Positions 21,582-28,914 of a stretch of DNA of 64,000 bases are shown one piece after another (position 1 is the first letter of the stretch; each line of letters opens with the position of its first letter). The notes beneath the pieces were generated by a model, which ran no database searches, was not told where the DNA came from, and saw nothing but the letters and a program-made list of their open reading frames with translations. Made by a program: the position numbers and the translations under genes. This DNA comes from an uncultured Clostridia bacterium (lineage in GTDB: Bacteria > Bacillota > Clostridia > Oscillospirales > Ruminococcaceae), in contig CANQLR010000002.1 of NCBI GenBank assembly GCA_947624745.1, positions 62,001 through 126,000 on the forward strand. The letters are read 5' to 3'.

Positions 21582-22964
21582 TCAGAACTTCAGATTCTTC
21601 GGCGTTCTCGAATACGCCTGAACGTCCCTTATGTTCGCCACCCCGGTGACATACATCAAAAGCCTTTCAAGCCCGAGTCCGAAGCCGGAGTGCACCACCC
21701 CGCCGTACTTACGAAGGTCAAGATACCATTCCAAGGTCTCCCTCTCCATCTTAAGCTCGTCCATTCGCGCCGAAAGCTTTTCATAGCTCTCCTCGCGCTG
21801 CGACCCGCCGATGAGCTCGCCCACGCCCGGCACCAAAAGGTCGCACGCCGCGACGGTCTTTCCGTCGGGGTTAAGCTTCATATAAAACGCCTTGATGTCC
21901 TTCGGGAAATCTATCAGGAAAACGGGGCCTTTCGCTATCTTTTCGCAGATATACACCTCGTGCTCCTTGTTGAAGTCCATTCCCCAGCTTACCGGGTTTT
22001 CAAACTTCTCTCCGCTCTTAATGAGCTCCTCCACCGCCTCGGTGTAGGTAATCGTCTTGAAGTCTGAGCTCACGACTCTTTCGAGCTTTGCGATAAGGTC
22101 CTTCTTCTCGGCGACGAAGTTATTGAGGAACTCCAGCTCGTCCCGGCAGTTTTCGAGTATATCCGAAATAACGTACTTGAGCATCGCCTCCATGACCTTC
22201 ATATCGCCCTTAAGGTCGCAGAAAGCCATCTCCGGCTCTATCATCCAGAACTCCGAGGCATGATACGGAGTGTTCGAGTTTTCCGCCCTGAACGTCGGCC
22301 CGAAGGTATAAACTTTGCCGAACGAAAGCGCGAACGGCTCGACGTGCAGCTGTCCCGAAACGGTCAGGCAGGCGTGCTTGCCGAAGAAGTCCTCCTGATA
22401 ATTCCCGTCCTCTCTGGTGGTAACGGTGAAGCACTCCCCCGCGCCCTCGGCGTCGTTTCCGGTGATAATCGGCGTGTGGATATAAACGAACCCGTTTTTG
22501 CGGAAGAATTCGTGCAGACTCTGCGACACCACCGAGCGGATCTTAAACACCGCCATAAAGGTGTTCGTCCTCGGCCTTAAGTGGGGAATCTCGCGCAAAA
22601 ATTCAAGGCTGTGGCGCTTTTTCTGCATGGGATAGCTCGAATCGCAGTCCCCCAAAAGCGTTACCTCGGCGGCGTTGACCTCAAAGGGCTGCTTCGCCCC
22701 CTCGGTGATAACGAGCGCCCCGGTGACCTTCACCGAGCACCCGGTCAGAAGCTTCGCCACGTCGGCGTAGTTTTTGATCTTATCCTCCTCATAAACTATC
22801 TGGCAGTTATTGAAGCTCGTGCCGTCGTTTAAGGCGATAAACCCGAATTTATTTGATGAGCGGTTAGTCCTGACCCACCCTTCAAGGGTCACCTCCGTCC
22901 CGGCGGGGATGACCTCCCCCTCGCCGCGAACGCTTTTATAAAGCCCGTCAATTGTTACCTTCAT
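21582..22964 (-). CDS. asnS: Asparaginyl-tRNA synthetase
   Basis: Class IIb aminoacyl-tRNA synthetase that charges tRNA-Asn. The 460-aa product has an N-terminal OB-fold anticodon-binding domain (about 15-110: VTLEGWVRTNRSSNKFGFIALNDG), motif 2 FGPTFRAENSNTPYHASEFWMIEPEMAF and motif 3 GFGLGLERLLMYVTG near the C-terminus. Asn rather than Asp specificity is suggested by the overall AsnS-like sequence and length. It has its own consensus promoter and carries a small membrane gene downstream. Confidence 0.96.
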   Translation of the reverse strand: MKVTIDGLYKSVRGEGEVIPAGTEVTLEGWVRTNRSSNKFGFIALNDGTSFNNCQIVYEEDKIKNYADVAKLLTGCSVKVTGALVITEGAKQPFEVNAAEVTLLGDCDSSYPMQKKRHSLEFLREIPHLRPRTNTFMAVFKIRSVVSQSLHEFFRKNGFVYIHTPIITGNDAEGAGECFTVTTREDGNYQEDFFGKHACLTVSGQLHVEPFALSFGKVYTFGPTFRAENSNTPYHASEFWMIEPEMAFCDLKGDMKVMEAMLKYVISDILENCRDELEFLNNFVAEKKDLIAKLERVVSSDFKTITYTEAVEELIKSGEKFENPVSWGMDFNKEHEVYICEKIAKGPVFLIDFPKDIKAFYMKLNPDGKTVAACDLLVPGVGELIGGSQREESYEKLSARMDELKMERETLEWYLDLRKYGGVVHSGFGLGLERLLMYVTGVANIRDVQAYSRTPKNLKF

Positions 22965-22998
22965 GATAATACACTCCGTTTCCTGAAAAACTTATACC

Positions 22999-23027
22999 AT
23001 TATAGTCTTATTCTCCGAAATTGTCAA
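22999..23027 (-). promoter_or_regulatory. Consensus promoter for asnS
   Basis: Minus-strand TTGACA and TATAAT separated by 17 nt, 35 nt before the asnS start. Confidence 0.85.
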
Positions 23028-23181
23028 GAGAAATTTCCCGCGCGTTCTTTCCGCCCTCGCTCATTATTCTATATCTTTAATTCCGTCACCGAAGGTGACA
23101 CCTTGTAATTCTGATTTCTGACCTCCGACCTCTGTCTTCTGTCCGCAACCGCGCGTTGCGCAAATTGTCAGCAGAAGTTTA

Positions 23182-23210
23182 TTTACATTTCCGCCCGCCG
23201 GTGCTATAAT
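23182..23210 (+). promoter_or_regulatory. Promoter for the XRE regulator gene
   Basis: TTTACA and TATAAT with 17-nt spacing, 30 nt before the gene. Upstream (about 23085-23160) small palindromes such as GTCACC-gaag-GTGAC resemble pieces of the region A repeats. Confidence 0.75.
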
Positions 23211-23240
23211 ATTCCCATAAAAAGCAAAGGAGTCCTGAAA

Positions 23241-24152
23241 ATGACCCTATCCGAAAAGCTCTACGAACTAAGAAAGTCCAAGGACCTGACCCAGGACGAG
23301 GTCGCCGAGGCTCTCGGCGTTTCCCGCCAGGCGGTCTCGAAGTGGGAGATGGGAACCGGCACCCCCACCGTTGAAAACCTCGTCTCCATAAGTAAATTCT
23401 ACGGCGTAACTCTCGACAGCCTTGTCAAAAACGGCCCCGACGGCTCTCCCGTTCCCCCTGTTTCCCCGGCCGAGACTGTTTCCTATACCCCTCCCCCGCC
23501 GCAGTCCTTCGCCCGCGTTAAACCGGAACTCAACGCTGCCGTCTGCTCGGCAGTACTCATCGTTGCCGGGCTTTTCACCTCGCTTCTTGACTATCTTCTT
23601 CGCCTTCTTATGGCAAAAGCCGGGATAAACGATACCGGCTCCGCCCCGTTTCTTATTCACTTCATCGGCGTGATATCCTCAATTCCCCTTTTCATCGCCT
23701 ACAGCCTCCTGTTCCGCAGCAGCTCCCACGGTGCGCTGCAGTCCTTTATCGGCATTTTGGGGCTTAGCGTTCTCTTTCACGCCGTCACCTTCGAGATGAA
23801 TTTTCTTCTCAACATCGACTTTATCCCCGCCGTCTTGGACGGTATCCTCTCGGTCGCTTCGGTCCTCCTGTACTACCTTGCCGCCGCGGGTCTTAAGGGC
23901 TTTGAAAACCGCAAAAAATCCGCAAAAACGGTCCTGATTATTTTCCTGACCGTGTACTTTTTGTATCTCATAACGAGCCGGTTTGCGGCCACCGTCCTCC
24001 TCGGAAATTACATCGAAAATTCCCCCGAGATGAGCTACGGCAGGCTTCTTTTCACGCTCAGCACCGTCAGCAGCGCCGCAAGCTTTTTGCTTGATATGAT
24101 CTTAAAGCCCGTCGCGCTGTCGGTCTTCTACTGCGGCATCAAGCCGCAGTAA
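23241..24152 (+). CDS. XRE-family transcriptional regulator with membrane domain
   Basis: A 303-aa protein. Residues 1-63 are a Cro/C1-type HTH (LSEKLYELRKSKDLTQDEVAEALGVSRQAVSKWEMG). A Pro-rich linker (about 68-95) follows, then about five hydrophobic segments (about 98-120, 130-155, 165-185, 205-235, 255-300). Such membrane-tethered XRE regulators are common in Clostridia, but their signals are mostly unknown. AAAGGAG precedes the ATG. Its 3' end overlaps the convergent rsmA gene by 25 bp. Confidence 0.85.
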   Translation: MTLSEKLYELRKSKDLTQDEVAEALGVSRQAVSKWEMGTGTPTVENLVSISKFYGVTLDSLVKNGPDGSPVPPVSPAETVSYTPPPPQSFARVKPELNAAVCSAVLIVAGLFTSLLDYLLRLLMAKAGINDTGSAPFLIHFIGVISSIPLFIAYSLLFRSSSHGALQSFIGILGLSVLFHAVTFEMNFLLNIDFIPAVLDGILSVASVLLYYLAAAGLKGFENRKKSAKTVLIIFLTVYFLYLITSRFAATVLLGNYIENSPEMSYGRLLFTLSTVSSAASFLLDMILKPVALSVFYCGIKPQ

Positions 24153-25000
24153 GCCTCGCATATCGCCGCGAACTGCTCCATCTTAAGCCTCTCCGGCCTT
24201 ATCTGCGGGCTTATCCCCGCCCTTTCAAGGATCTCCTCCGCCGCCTTTTTTTCGAGCCCCATTCCGCCCGAAAGCGCGTTCAGCACCGTCTTTCTCCTCA
24301 TCGTAAACAGCGACTTGACTATCCTGAAGAACAGCCCTTCGTCCGCAACCTCGGGGGTCTTTTCCCTCATATTGAGCTTAATTACCGCGCTGTCAACCTC
24401 CGGCGAGGGCATAAAGCTCCCCCGCGACACATTAAAGAGCTTTTCCGGCTCGCTGTAAAAATTCACCGCGACCGTCACCGCCCCCGCCTCGCGCGTTCCG
24501 AGCGGCGCGCAGAGCCTGTCCGCGGCCTCCCTCTGCACCATCGTCGTGACCGAGCTTATCGGCAGCCTCTCCCCCAAAAGCTTCATGATGACCGGGCTCG
24601 TGATGTAATACGGCAGGTTCGCGCAGACAACCACCTCAAGCCCCGAAAACTCCTCCTCAATGAGCTTTCCAAGGTCGGTTTCCATCACGTCCGCATTTAT
24701 AATTCTGAGATTTTTATGCTCCCCCAGCGTCTCGGCAAGAATCGGAAGCAGCCTTCCGTCCAGCTCCACCGCGACGACTTTTTCTGCCCGAAGGCAAAGC
24801 TCGTGTGTCAGCACTCCTATCCCCGGGCCGATCTCCAGGACCCCGACTCCTTCCCCCGCGCCGCCCATCTCGGCGATTTTGGGGCACACCGACGGGTTTA
24901 TCAGAAAATTCTGCCCCAGCTTTTTCGAGAACGTAAACCCGTGCCTCGAAAGTATATCCTTAATGACCCCCGGGTCGCTTAAATTCTGCACTTTTTTCAC
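24128..25000 (-). CDS. rsmA: 16S rRNA dimethyladenosine transferase RsmA (KsgA)
   Basis: SAM-dependent enzyme that dimethylates A1518 and A1519 of 16S rRNA. The 290-aa product has FSKKLGQNFLINPSVCPKI, motif I VLEIGPGIGVLT near residue 53, motif IV CANLPYYITSPVI and FMPSPEVDSAVIKL. The start is GTG (GTG AAA AAA GTG), overlapping the stop of a 17-codon ORF (GTGA). The 3' end overlaps the convergent XRE gene by 25 bp. Confidence 0.95.
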   Translation of the reverse strand: MKKVQNLSDPGVIKDILSRHGFTFSKKLGQNFLINPSVCPKIAEMGGAGEGVGVLEIGPGIGVLTHELCLRAEKVVAVELDGRLLPILAETLGEHKNLRIINADVMETDLGKLIEEEFSGLEVVVCANLPYYITSPVIMKLLGERLPISSVTTMVQREAADRLCAPLGTREAGAVTVAVNFYSEPEKLFNVSRGSFMPSPEVDSAVIKLNMREKTPEVADEGLFFRIVKSLFTMRRKTVLNALSGGMGLEKKAAEEILERAGISPQIRPERLKMEQFAAICEAYCGLMPQ

Positions 25001-25050
25001 TCCATGTCCTTGAGAATTTCCGGGAACTTTGCCTTGCGGTAAAAATTCAT
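24997..25050 (-). CDS. 17-codon ORF bridging the methyltransferase gene and rsmA
   Basis: The ORF encodes MNFYRKAKFPEILKDME. Its ATG overlaps the upstream methyltransferase stop (ATGA), with GGAGGAAAT just before it inside that gene's last codons, and its own stop overlaps the rsmA GTG start (GTGA). The strong Shine-Dalgarno and both 4-base overlaps argue that it is translated and couples rsmA translation to the upstream gene. No family recognised; it may be only a coupling device. Confidence 0.55.
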   Translation of the reverse strand: MNFYRKAKFPEILKDME

Positions 25051-25805
25051 ATTTCCTCCGGCTTTACCGAAAGCGTCGCCAAAAAGCTCGGTATATTGTG
25101 CTCGTGAAGATACCCTTCTCCGTTCGTGTCCTCATAAATATCCTTCAAAACAAACCCCGCCCTCAGCTGCCCGCCGATCTGCTCGTCGAGCGTGTGCGAA
25201 AACTGCACGCCGCTGTCGTCGGCCTGAAGGCTTTTCATCTGCTCGGGGTTTTTCAGAGGGTCAAACGGCAGCGTGTTGACTATCCTTTTTTCGTCCTCGC
25301 TCACGATAAAGTTCACCCCGTTGTCAAGCCCCGAAAGAAGCCTTCCCCCGGGCTTTAAAACGCGATAGCATTCCCGAAACACCGGCTCGACCTCCTCGAT
25401 ATAGCAGTTCGACACCGGATGAAAAATCAAGTCAAACTCTCCGTCCGAAAACGGAAGAGGCTTCGACATATCCGCCTTCACGATCCGTATTTTATACCCC
25501 TCCCGCTTTGACACGAGCCTCTCCGACTCAAGCTGCCGGTCGGAATAATCAAGCACCGTGCAATCCGCCCCGAGGGCCGCAAATATCGGCATCTGCTGCC
25601 CTCCGCCCGAGGCAAGCCCCAACACCTTTTTTCCGCGAATATCTCCGAACCACCCGTGCGGGACGGGCTTCGTCGGCGTCAAAAGAACGTCCCAATCGCC
25701 GCCGAGCGCCTTAAGATAGGTCTCATGGCTTATCGGTATCCCCCACTCCCAGCCCTCGTCTATCCAGCGGTCTATCGTCTCGGAATTTATGTTCTGATAA
25801 TTCAT
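25047..25805 (-). CDS. Class I SAM-dependent methyltransferase
   Basis: A 252-aa methyltransferase. Motif I is VLGLASGGGQQMPIFAALGA near residue 60, followed by TVLDYSDRQLESE (acidic residue for the SAM ribose), KADMSKPLPFSDGEFDLIFHPVS and YRVLKPGGRLLSGLDN. The N-terminal region (IDRWIDEGWEWGIPI) is typical of a common Firmicutes methyltransferase family of unknown substrate. It lies between tsf and rsmA after a weak terminator-like hairpin. Confidence 0.85.
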   Translation of the reverse strand: MNYQNINSETIDRWIDEGWEWGIPISHETYLKALGGDWDVLLTPTKPVPHGWFGDIRGKKVLGLASGGGQQMPIFAALGADCTVLDYSDRQLESERLVSKREGYKIRIVKADMSKPLPFSDGEFDLIFHPVSNCYIEEVEPVFRECYRVLKPGGRLLSGLDNGVNFIVSEDEKRIVNTLPFDPLKNPEQMKSLQADDSGVQFSHTLDEQIGGQLRAGFVLKDIYEDTNGEGYLHEHNIPSFLATLSVKPEEI

Positions 25806-25817
25806 CTCTCCACCTAT

Positions 25818-25854
25818 TCAAAACGGCGAACAGGCTTTCACCTATCCGCCGTTT
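25818..25854 (-). terminator. Possible terminator or attenuator after tsf
   Basis: Minus-strand hairpin AAACGGCG/CGCCGTTTT with a long loop and a short T run, between tsf and the methyltransferase gene. Weak; it may only reduce read-through. Confidence 0.45.
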
Positions 25855-25872
25855 CTTATGCCTGAAATAACC

Positions 25873-26778
25873 TTACTTGATCATCGAGGCAACTTCGTCC
25901 GCGAAGTTATCCTCTTTCTTCTGGATGCCCTCGCCGCGCTCATAGCGAACGTAGTCGGCGATCTTGATCGAGCCGCCAAGCTCCTTGGCGCACTTGTCGA
26001 CATACTTGCCGACGGTGAGGTCTCCGTCCTTGATGAATTCCTGATCGACAAGGCAGTTCTCGGTGTAGTATTTGCCGATCTTGCCCTCGACGATCTTCGC
26101 GAGCACCTGCTCGGGCTTGTTCTTCATCTTGGGATCCTCCGCCATCTGCGCGAGCATGATCTTCTTCTCGCCCTCGAGAACTTCGGCGGGAACATGGTCT
26201 CTGTCGAGGTAGCTCGCGTTCATCGAGGCCACCTGCATCGCAACGTCCTTGCCGCAGGCGTTTGCTTTGTCGCCGAGGTCGGTGTCAAGCTTAACAAGAA
26301 CGCCTATCCTGCCGCCGCCGTGAACATAGCTGACGACATTGCCCTCGATCCTGACGAATCTGCGTATCTGAATGTTTTCTCTGATCTTAAGGAACAGCTC
26401 CTGAAGCTCCTCCTCGACGGTCCTGCCGCTCGCGGTCTTAACGGCCTTGAGGGCGTCTACGTCGGCGGGGTTAGCGTCTGCAACAGCCTTGCAAACGGTG
26501 TTTACGAAGTTCTTGAAATCGTCGGTGTTGGCGACGAAGTCGGTCTCGGAGTTCACCTCGACCATAGCGGCCACGCCGTTTTCTACAACAGCGGCAACCA
26601 AGCCCTCCGCGGCCACTCTGCCGGCCTTCTTGGCCTGGGTCGCAAGGCCCTTCTCGCGCAAAATGATTATAGCCTTTTCAAAGTCGCCGTCGGCCTCGAC
26701 GAGCGCCTTCTTGCAGTCCATCATGCCTACGCCCGTTCTCTCACGGAGCGAAGCAACGTCCTTAGCAGTAATTGCCAT
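25873..26778 (-). CDS. tsf: Elongation factor Ts
   Basis: Guanine nucleotide exchange factor for EF-Tu. The 301-aa product starts MAITAKDVASLRERTGVGMMDCKKALVEADGD, the conserved N-terminal UBA-like domain, followed by the core signature VNSETDFVANTDDFKNFV and HVAMQ-like KDVAMQVASMNASYL. It lies 29 nt after rpsB, the universal rpsB-tsf pair. In this genome the pair is separated from pyrH-frr, which lies 13 kb away. Confidence 0.98.
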   Translation of the reverse strand: MAITAKDVASLRERTGVGMMDCKKALVEADGDFEKAIIILREKGLATQAKKAGRVAAEGLVAAVVENGVAAMVEVNSETDFVANTDDFKNFVNTVCKAVADANPADVDALKAVKTASGRTVEEELQELFLKIRENIQIRRFVRIEGNVVSYVHGGGRIGVLVKLDTDLGDKANACGKDVAMQVASMNASYLDRDHVPAEVLEGEKKIMLAQMAEDPKMKNKPEQVLAKIVEGKIGKYYTENCLVDQEFIKDGDLTVGKYVDKCAKELGGSIKIADYVRYERGEGIQKKEDNFADEVASMIK

Positions 26779-26807
26779 TATTTATCTATCCTTTCCTGAA
26801 TCAGTGT

Positions 26808-27542
26808 TTATTCGGCGGCTTCTTCGGCGACCTCAACGGTCTCGCCCTCTGCCGCAGTCTCGCCTGCTCTGCCCTCGATGACGGCGTCGGCGATAGCGCC
26901 GGAGATGAGCTTAATTGCTCTGATGGCGTCGTCGTTGCCGGGGATAACGTAATCCACCTCGTCGGGGTCGCAGTTGGTATCAACTATAGCGACGACAGGG
27001 ATACCGAGCTTTCTTGCCTCGCTGACGGCGATCTTCTCGCGCTTCGGGTCAACGATGAACAGCGCGGCGGGGAGTTTGCGCATATTCTTTATACCGCCGA
27101 GATACTTTTCGAGCTTTTCGATCTCAAGCTGGAGCTTAACGACCTCTTTCTTCGGAAGAAGATCGAAGGTGCCGTCGGTCTCCATCTTGTGGAGCTGTTC
27201 AAGTCTGCGGATACGGGTCTGAATGGTCTTGAAGTTGGTCATCATACCGCCGAGCCAGCGTGCGTTGACATAGTGAGCATTGGCGCGAAGAGCCTCCTCG
27301 CGGATAGAGTCGCTCGCCTGCTTCTTTGTGCCGACGAAGATTATCTCGCCGCCCTCTGCGGAAAGGTCGCGCACGAACATATAAGCCTCTTCGAGCTTGC
27401 GCACGGTCTTCTGCAGGTCGATGATATAGATGCCGTTTCTTTCGGTGAAGATGTACGGAGCCATCTTCGGGTTCCATCTTCTCGAGGGGTGACCGAAGTG
27501 CACGCCCGCTTCGAGAAGCTGCTTCATTGATACTACTGCCAT
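26808..27542 (-). CDS. rpsB: 30S ribosomal protein S2
   Basis: S2 is a late-assembling 30S protein. The product (244 aa) starts [32 protein letters not shown] and has [24 protein letters not shown] and [29 protein letters not shown] stands 9 nt before the ATG. The open frame continues upstream to 27635 through the leader, but the family N-terminus fixes the start at 27542. Confidence 0.98.
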   Translation of the reverse strand: MAVVSMKQLLEAGVHFGHPSRRWNPKMAPYIFTERNGIYIIDLQKTVRKLEEAYMFVRDLSAEGGEIIFVGTKKQASDSIREEALRANAHYVNARWLGGMMTNFKTIQTRIRRLEQLHKMETDGTFDLLPKKEVVKLQLEIEKLEKYLGGIKNMRKLPAALFIVDPKREKIAVSEARKLGIPVVAIVDTNCDPDEVDYVIPGNDDAIRAIKLISGAIADAVIEGRAGETAAEGETVEVAEEAAE

Positions 27543-27662
27543 AAGTAGTAACCTCCTTGTGTGGTTTAAAAATTTTTGTGTACTTCCCCGGGCTACGCTT
27601 ACCCGCTTACACCCCGAGGTTTTTCGGGGAACCATTCGCGGAATAGCCCGAGTGTGAATTAC
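27543..27662 (-). ncRNA. Structured 5' leader of rpsB
   Basis: About 120 nt between the predicted start site and rpsB. On the minus strand a closing stem GGGCTA...TAGCCC (27644-27649 with 27590-27595) encloses a CCCCGA-aaaa-CTCGGGG hairpin, leaving the Shine-Dalgarno downstream. This is consistent with an S2-type ribosomal protein leader that allows feedback by S2, as inferred for several phyla. Family membership is not verified. Confidence 0.55.
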
Positions 27663-27668
27663 CGAAAG

Positions 27669-27697
27669 ATTATAACATATATTTTTTCAAATTGCAA
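27669..27697 (-). promoter_or_regulatory. Promoter for rpsB-tsf
   Basis: Minus-strand TTGCAA and TATAAT with a 17-nt spacer, at the upstream edge of the structured leader. Confidence 0.8.
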
Positions 27698-27759
27698 GGG
27701 GTTTATGAAAATTTTTTGGGTTTTTTCGGGGCAAGTACGAAAGGAGGGTCGGTCGGCAC

Positions 27760-27825
27760 AAGGTATTCGCTTCGCTCATGCTATTTTAAGCCCCCACCCC
27801 TGCCCCTCCCCGGTGGGGAGGGGGC
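27760..27825 (+). repeat. Repeat module M2, copy 2
   Basis: Second copy of the module at 18929-19000: AAGGTATTCGCTTCGCTCATG, then CTATTTTAAGC and CACCCCTGCCCCTCCCCGG with GGGGAGGGGGC. Loop and linker bases differ but the CCCCTCCCC/GGGGAGGGG pairing is kept. Confidence 0.8.
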
Positions 27826-28236
27826 TGTTGCAACACTTTGTCTTCTCACCGCAGCAAAGCGTATCCCCCACGCGGCGAAGCCCAGTGAGCCTGCTTCGCA
27901 GTCTCACCCGCCGCACTTCGTGTGCGGCGGCGAGGCGGCAGCTCCGCTGCCGCCTCGGGGCTTCGCCCCCGCCCTGCCTCACCGCAGCAAAGTACAGACC
28001 CATACTGGGCGAAGCCCCTGCGCGGAGCTTCGCTCCGCGCGGCCGTGGACCTGAGGTCCACGGCCCACCGGCCACTCCGTGGCCGGTGGGGGCTTCGCCC
28101 CACCTCCAGCGCACCCCACCCCGAGTTATTTCCATCACTCTGTGCAGAGTTTTCCCTCGCTCCCCACTCGGCAAAAGAGGAGCTGACCCCCGCTTTGTGC
28201 GCAACTGTTTACTTATGATATAATCCCAACCTTTCC
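27826..28236. repeat. GC-rich hairpin array, region B
   Basis: About 410 bp without a supported gene, packed with palindromes: CCGCCGCA-cttcg-TGTGCGGCGG, the 21-bp palindrome at 27934-27954 shared with region A, GCGCGGAGC-tt-GCTCCGCGC, GCCGTGGACC-tga-GGTCCACGGC and CCACCGGCCA-ctccg-TGGCCGGTGG, joined by GGGGCTTCGCCCC-like units. The long frames through it are translations of palindromes with no ribosome binding site. Confidence 0.7.
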
Positions 28237-28438
28237 TTTGCCTCGCTCATCGCTCGGCAAACGGGGAGACCCCTTACGGTGGTCTCCCCACGTCGCAACA
28301 GCCCACCGGGCTGATTGCTCCTCCCCGTCCTGCGCTTGCTAACGCATGGGGGATTTCGCGACTGCGGTCGCGACCAAAGGGCTCTGCCCTTTGGAATCCC
28401 GCGGCCTTTTGAGGAAAGGCCGGCGAAACCTTTTTAGT
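28237..28438 (+). repeat. Structured repeat M1, copy B
   Basis: A 202-bp element with successive hairpins: P1 TTTGCC...GGCAAA, P2 GGGGAGACC...GGTCTCCCC, P3 GCAACAGCCC-ac-CGGGCTGATTGC, P4 GCG...CGC, P5 CGCGAC-tgcg-GTCGCG, P6 CCAAAGGGC-tct-GCCCTTTGG, P7 CGGCCTTT-tgag-GAAAGGCCG, then AAACCTTTTTAGT. The same order is seen at 57562-57764 and, inverted, at 57250-57452. Confidence 0.85.
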
Positions 28439-28479
28439 ATTTTCGCCCCCACCTGTCCAAATCTTTGTACTCCTCCCTC

Positions 28480-28508
28480 TTGACATTCCCGAACGTATGT
28501 GCTATACT
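28480..28508 (+). promoter_or_regulatory. Strong orphan promoter pointing into ymxH antisense
   Basis: TTGACA and TATACT with a 17-nt spacer on the plus strand, followed at 28514 by AAGGAG but no start codon or plausible reading frame. All genes for the next 19 kb are on the minus strand. It may make an antisense or small RNA across the ymxH 3' end, or be left over from a lost gene. Confidence 0.65.
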
Positions 28509-28551
28509 ATACTAAGGAGCCCACCTCTTTCGACGGTCTCCTGCCCATCCC

Positions 28552-28836
28552 TCACTCCTCCCCCTTCTCCTCCTTCCGCGGCCGCAAAGGAGGCAAGGCC
28601 TCGGCGGCAGTGACCAAAATGGCGTCCTTCCCGATAAGGCTGATGTTTTCAAACTTCACCGAGAGGTCCCCCTCCCTCCCTAAAAGCCCGAAAAGCTTCG
28701 GCCTGCCGAAAATGGTCAGCGAGCGTATCCGCGCCGTCTCCGCCTCAAAGCTAAGATCGTCCGCCCGGCCCAAAATCGTGCCGGTATTCGTGTCAACTAT
28801 CTCCTTCTGCCTGATTTCCGAAAGCGTGTAAAGCAT
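28552..28836 (-). CDS. ymxH: YlmC/YmxH-family sporulation PRC-barrel protein
   Basis: A 94-aa protein of the YlmC/YmxH family: MLYTLSEIRQKEIVDTNTGTILGRADDLSFEAETARIRSLTIFGR, then LLGREGDLSVKFENISLIGKDAILV. The family has a PRC-barrel fold and is found in endospore formers, with sporulation-linked expression; its molecular role is unclear. I chose ATG 28836, preceded by GAGGTGACAGAT, over an ATG 10 codons upstream with no Shine-Dalgarno. Confidence 0.85.
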   Translation of the reverse strand: MLYTLSEIRQKEIVDTNTGTILGRADDLSFEAETARIRSLTIFGRPKLFGLLGREGDLSVKFENISLIGKDAILVTAAEALPPLRPRKEEKGEE

Positions 28837-28914
28837 ATCTGTCACCTCGTTTAAGGATATGCTCATTTTCCGCGGATAATAACAAAGACGGCGGGGCGTG
28901 CCGCCGTCCGATGT

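Noticed and set aside
28499-28831. 110-codon plus-strand frame after the orphan promoter
   Set aside because: It begins inside the -10 element with GTG, before the AAGGAG, and is antisense to ymxH; composition shows no gene-like motif.
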